Shown here: positions 61,567-64,000 of the stretch, piece by piece
Position numbering within the stretch: the first letter of the stretch is position 1
How the letters are laid out: every line of letters begins with the position of its first letter
Origin: Trema orientale
Lineage: Eukaryota > Streptophyta > Magnoliopsida > Rosales > Cannabaceae
DNA: 64,000 nt
Direction: 5' to 3'
Assembly: GCA_002914845.1 (NCBI GenBank)
Contig: JXTC01000190.1
Span: 323,455-387,454 of the forward strand
Program-made: the position numbers and the translations under genes
Notes under the pieces: model-generated
What the model was told of the DNA's origin: nothing
The model's input: the letters and a program-made list of their open reading frames with translations, nothing else
Database searches by the model: none

Positions 61567-61862
61567 AGATTGCCAAAATTTTCTTTCCCCATTTTATATT
61601 TAAAAACTAAAAAAATAAAAGTAAGTTGAAGGTGTTTTTCCCTCCCTCCTATAGGAAGGATGCGTATATATTTATAGGGTTTATGGCACAAATGATCCCT
61701 GAATTATCTAATAAAGATTGCCAAAATTTTCTTTTTCCATTTTATATTTAAAAACTAAACAAATAAAAGTAAGTTGAAGGTGTTTTTCCTCCCTCCTATA
61801 GGAAGAGTGCGTATATATTTATAGGGTTTATGACACAAATGATCCATGAACTATCTAAATTA
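61567..61862. repeat. 148-bp tandem duplication
   Basis: The unit beginning AGATTGCCAAAATTTTCTTT recurs exactly 148 bp later, with only a handful of differences. Both units end in GGGTTTATGRCACAAATGATCC. High similarity implies a recent duplication. Confidence 0.9.
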
Positions 61863-62356
61863 TGGTAATTTAGTCCTTAAAGTTTTAATTGTGGTAATTA
61901 AATTCTTGAACTTTCCAATTTGAAGCAATTTGATCCATGAGCTATCTAAATTATAACCTATTGTTAAATTTCTAATAAGAAATACATATGAGAAGTATAT
62001 TATAACATTTGAAAGTATATTTAAAGAAAAATAAATTGAACAAAAGAATTTGGAGAAAATGAAAGATGTATTATTTATATTTTTTAATGTTATTAGAGTT
62101 GCAAATTTAGAGAAAATTTTTCTATGATTATTCATTTTTATACTTGAAATTCTCAAATTACTTTTTAAATACAGTTTCAGATGTCACCTTATACTCCCCA
62201 CATATATTTTTGATCAAAACTTTAACAACAAGTTGCAATTTAGATAGTTCAAATATCGAATTACCACAAATCAGAAAATTCAGAGGCTTAATTAATACAA
62301 TTAAAACTTTGAAGACCAAATTACCACAAATTTGATAGTTCAGAGACCATTTGTGC
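61833..62356. repeat. Inverted-repeat element with GACACAAATGATCC-type ends
   Basis: The left arm ACAAATGATCCATGAACTATC pairs with the right arm GATAGTTCAGAGACCATTTGT. Adjacent phrases (ATGGTAATTTAGTCCTTAAAG and CTTTGAAGACCAAATTACCA) also pair. A second internal pair (ATCCATGAGCTATC and GATAGTTC) adds complexity. The left arm coincides with the end of the 148-bp duplicated unit, which carries a partial extra copy of that end. Confidence 0.65.
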
Positions 62357-63299
62357 TATTAATCCATATTTATATCGTATGTTAATAGGAATATTAAGTT
62401 GTTATTGAGAGGAGTGCGGGCGGCACCTTTTTCTTTCTCTCTTTTCTCATTTTTTTTTATAATTTTTAAAATATTAATATTTAAATGGAATCCATATATC
62501 AAAAAAGAAGTGTTAAATAAGCTCTCTTCCTTTGTATATCAAAAAGTAACTTACTTCTTAAATTATAGTTCGTACAAAAAAAGAGGACGATACCGGTAGA
62601 GAAACTTTAAAGAATATGGTATGGGCCTTTATTTTTAGAAGAATTAGTCATTTTACCCCCTAACATTTGTTATCAATATGAATTTGCTCCATCACTTTTG
62701 ATTTTATATTTAAGTGCCCCTTAAATAGCAAAATTATTCTTCTTTTACCTCTCACTTTTGACTTACATTTAAGTACCCCTAAATGGTAAAATTGTTCTTT
62801 TTTTGTCTCTATCAGCTCTAATACCTTTAAAAAATCATTTGTAGACAATGCCCAATAACAATTGCACTTTTTAAAGAGCTAAATAAATATTTTTTACTTT
62901 TTTTTTTTCCTATTGGACATCTCCAAATAACTAGATTTTTATAAATAAATACGTGAAACAAAACAAAAAATAGGCATAATAGAGCAGTTTTTGTATTAAT
63001 TCATCAGTGTCAAAATATTTTAGAAGTCAGTAAAAAAGCCTATACATAATTTCATATCCAAAAAATTAAATGACCATTTGGCACTAATAATCTTATAACA
63101 GTATTGGTGTTAGGGGACAAAAAAGAAGCTCTTTTCCCATTTTGAGGTACTTGAATATAATGCCAAAAATGACAGAGCATATTCTTACTAAGAGTAAATG
63201 ACGAGGGACAAAATGACTAACTGTTCTTTTTTTTTTCTTGATTTTTTTTTTTAATAAAGTGGGGCTTAACTAATGACCACTACTTACTACAAATTAAAG
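62357..63299. other. AT-rich spacer
   Basis: No gene was recognised. A phrase CTCACTTTTGA(T/C)TTA(T/C)ATTTAAGT is duplicated near 62690-62775. Confidence 0.4.
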
Positions 63300-63400
63300 A
63301 AAAATAACACACACACACTCTACCAAGGTTTGAACCCCTGACCCCTCCAAACTCACACATCCCCTAGCCCCAGTTGGCCTTTTTTTTTTTTTTTTTTTCT
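63300..63400 (-). mobile_element. Possible tRNA-derived SINE fragment
   Basis: On the minus strand GGCCAACTGGGGCTAGG resembles an A box, and GGGGTTCAAACC about 40 bases later resembles a B box. These are spaced as in tRNA-derived plant SINE heads. An A-run on one side could be a tail of another element. The 3' body and target duplication were not resolved. Confidence 0.35.
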
Positions 63401-64000
63401 TCCTTGATTAAGTACAAGAAATAAATGAAATGGTATAAAATAACATTTTCTAATATGGTGGAATATAACTATAAAAACAAAAAGAGTATTTTTTTTATTA
63501 GATATAGGATCAATATCTAAAATGAAACTACACTAAGGATATGTTTGGTAGAGATGCAAGAAAATAGGAAAAAAGAAAAAATAAGGAGAGATAGAAAATA
63601 TATAGAATGGAAATGAAAATATTTTTCTTATATTATTGTTTGGTATGTAAGAAGAAAAGAAAATTAGTTTATTTTAAAATGATTATTTTACCTTCTTTAT
63701 TAAAATTTTAAAATTAATGTACAAGATTAATTTAATAAATTTACCTTAAAACATTACTTTTTCTTCCTATTTTCTTTCTATTTTTTAGAGAAAAAATATT
63801 TGCATGGGATCTCTCTCTTTTTTTCGGACGCAGATCCTCTGTCCTTTATTGTTTGACTTCTTATCTGTCTAATTAACATAATTGTGACAACTCATCAATA
63901 TTCTTTCCAATTAAAATACTGGAACTGTCCTCTTCTAACGGCTCAGCTCAAAGTTAACGATTAAAAAAAAAAAAAAGGAAAGAGAGAAACGGAAATAAAG
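63401..64000. other. AT-rich end of window
   Basis: No gene was recognised. The phrase ATGTTTGGTAGAGATGC near 63540 resembles a MITE end, but no partner was found within the window. Confidence 0.35.

Overview
This is a stretch of nuclear DNA from a dicot plant. The evidence is a set of intron-rich plant gene families (DREB2-type AP2 factor, carotenoid cleavage dioxygenase, xyloglucan endotransglucosylase, TPS-g-like terpene synthase, cytosolic ribosomal protein uL2/RPL8), very AT-rich spacers, and several LTR retrotransposons and MITEs. Nothing bacterial, organellar or viral was seen. A woody or Rosales-like rosid is possible from the look of the terpene synthase and CCD proteins, but that is an impression, not a demonstration. 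Two unresolved bases (N) lie near 50959 and 60791.

Five genes look intact. They are a short DREB2-type transcription factor (minus, coding 11272-11868, 5' leader exon near 12557-12740), a 12-exon CCD1-like/zaxinone-synthase-like dioxygenase (plus, 17131-21763), a 4-exon XTH6-like cell-wall enzyme (minus, 24720-26954), a 7-exon plastid-targeted terpene synthase (minus, 46536-49896) and RPL8 (minus, 56924-58680). They do not form a pathway cluster. The CCD and the terpene synthase both act in isoprenoid metabolism but are 25 kb apart, with transposons between. Two gene pieces are also present: one exon of a Rab geranylgeranyltransferase beta-like gene (45222-45315, minus) and an unidentified splice-flanked exon (51386-51506, plus).

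Most of the rest is mobile DNA. From left to right: a Ty3 element with a deleted but largely open gag-pol frame, cut by the window edge (1-4273, minus); an old Tork-like Copia element with a perfect 5-bp target duplication (30069-34894, minus); a young Copia element whose pol is spoiled by only two visible stop codons (39778-44951, plus); and a 2.3-kb gag-only Copia derivative (51583-53883, plus). Small DNA elements include two Tourist-like MITEs with TTA duplications, an hAT-like MITE with an 8-bp duplication, two Mutator-like elements with 9-bp duplications (one carries a hairpin-forming 74-bp minisatellite), a multi-repeat foldback element and two neighbouring copies of another MITE. At least two dispersed repeat families recur across the window, and one copy is split by a MITE.

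I found no clearly new enzymatic or defence system. The most unusual items are the deletion-derived Ty3 polyprotein whose tail is encoded in the LTR, the non-canonical TG..GA and TG..TA LTR termini, the minisatellite-bearing Mutator-like element, the foldback element and the two isolated exons. All exon boundaries were placed by eye from GT/AG sites, reading phase and family resemblance.
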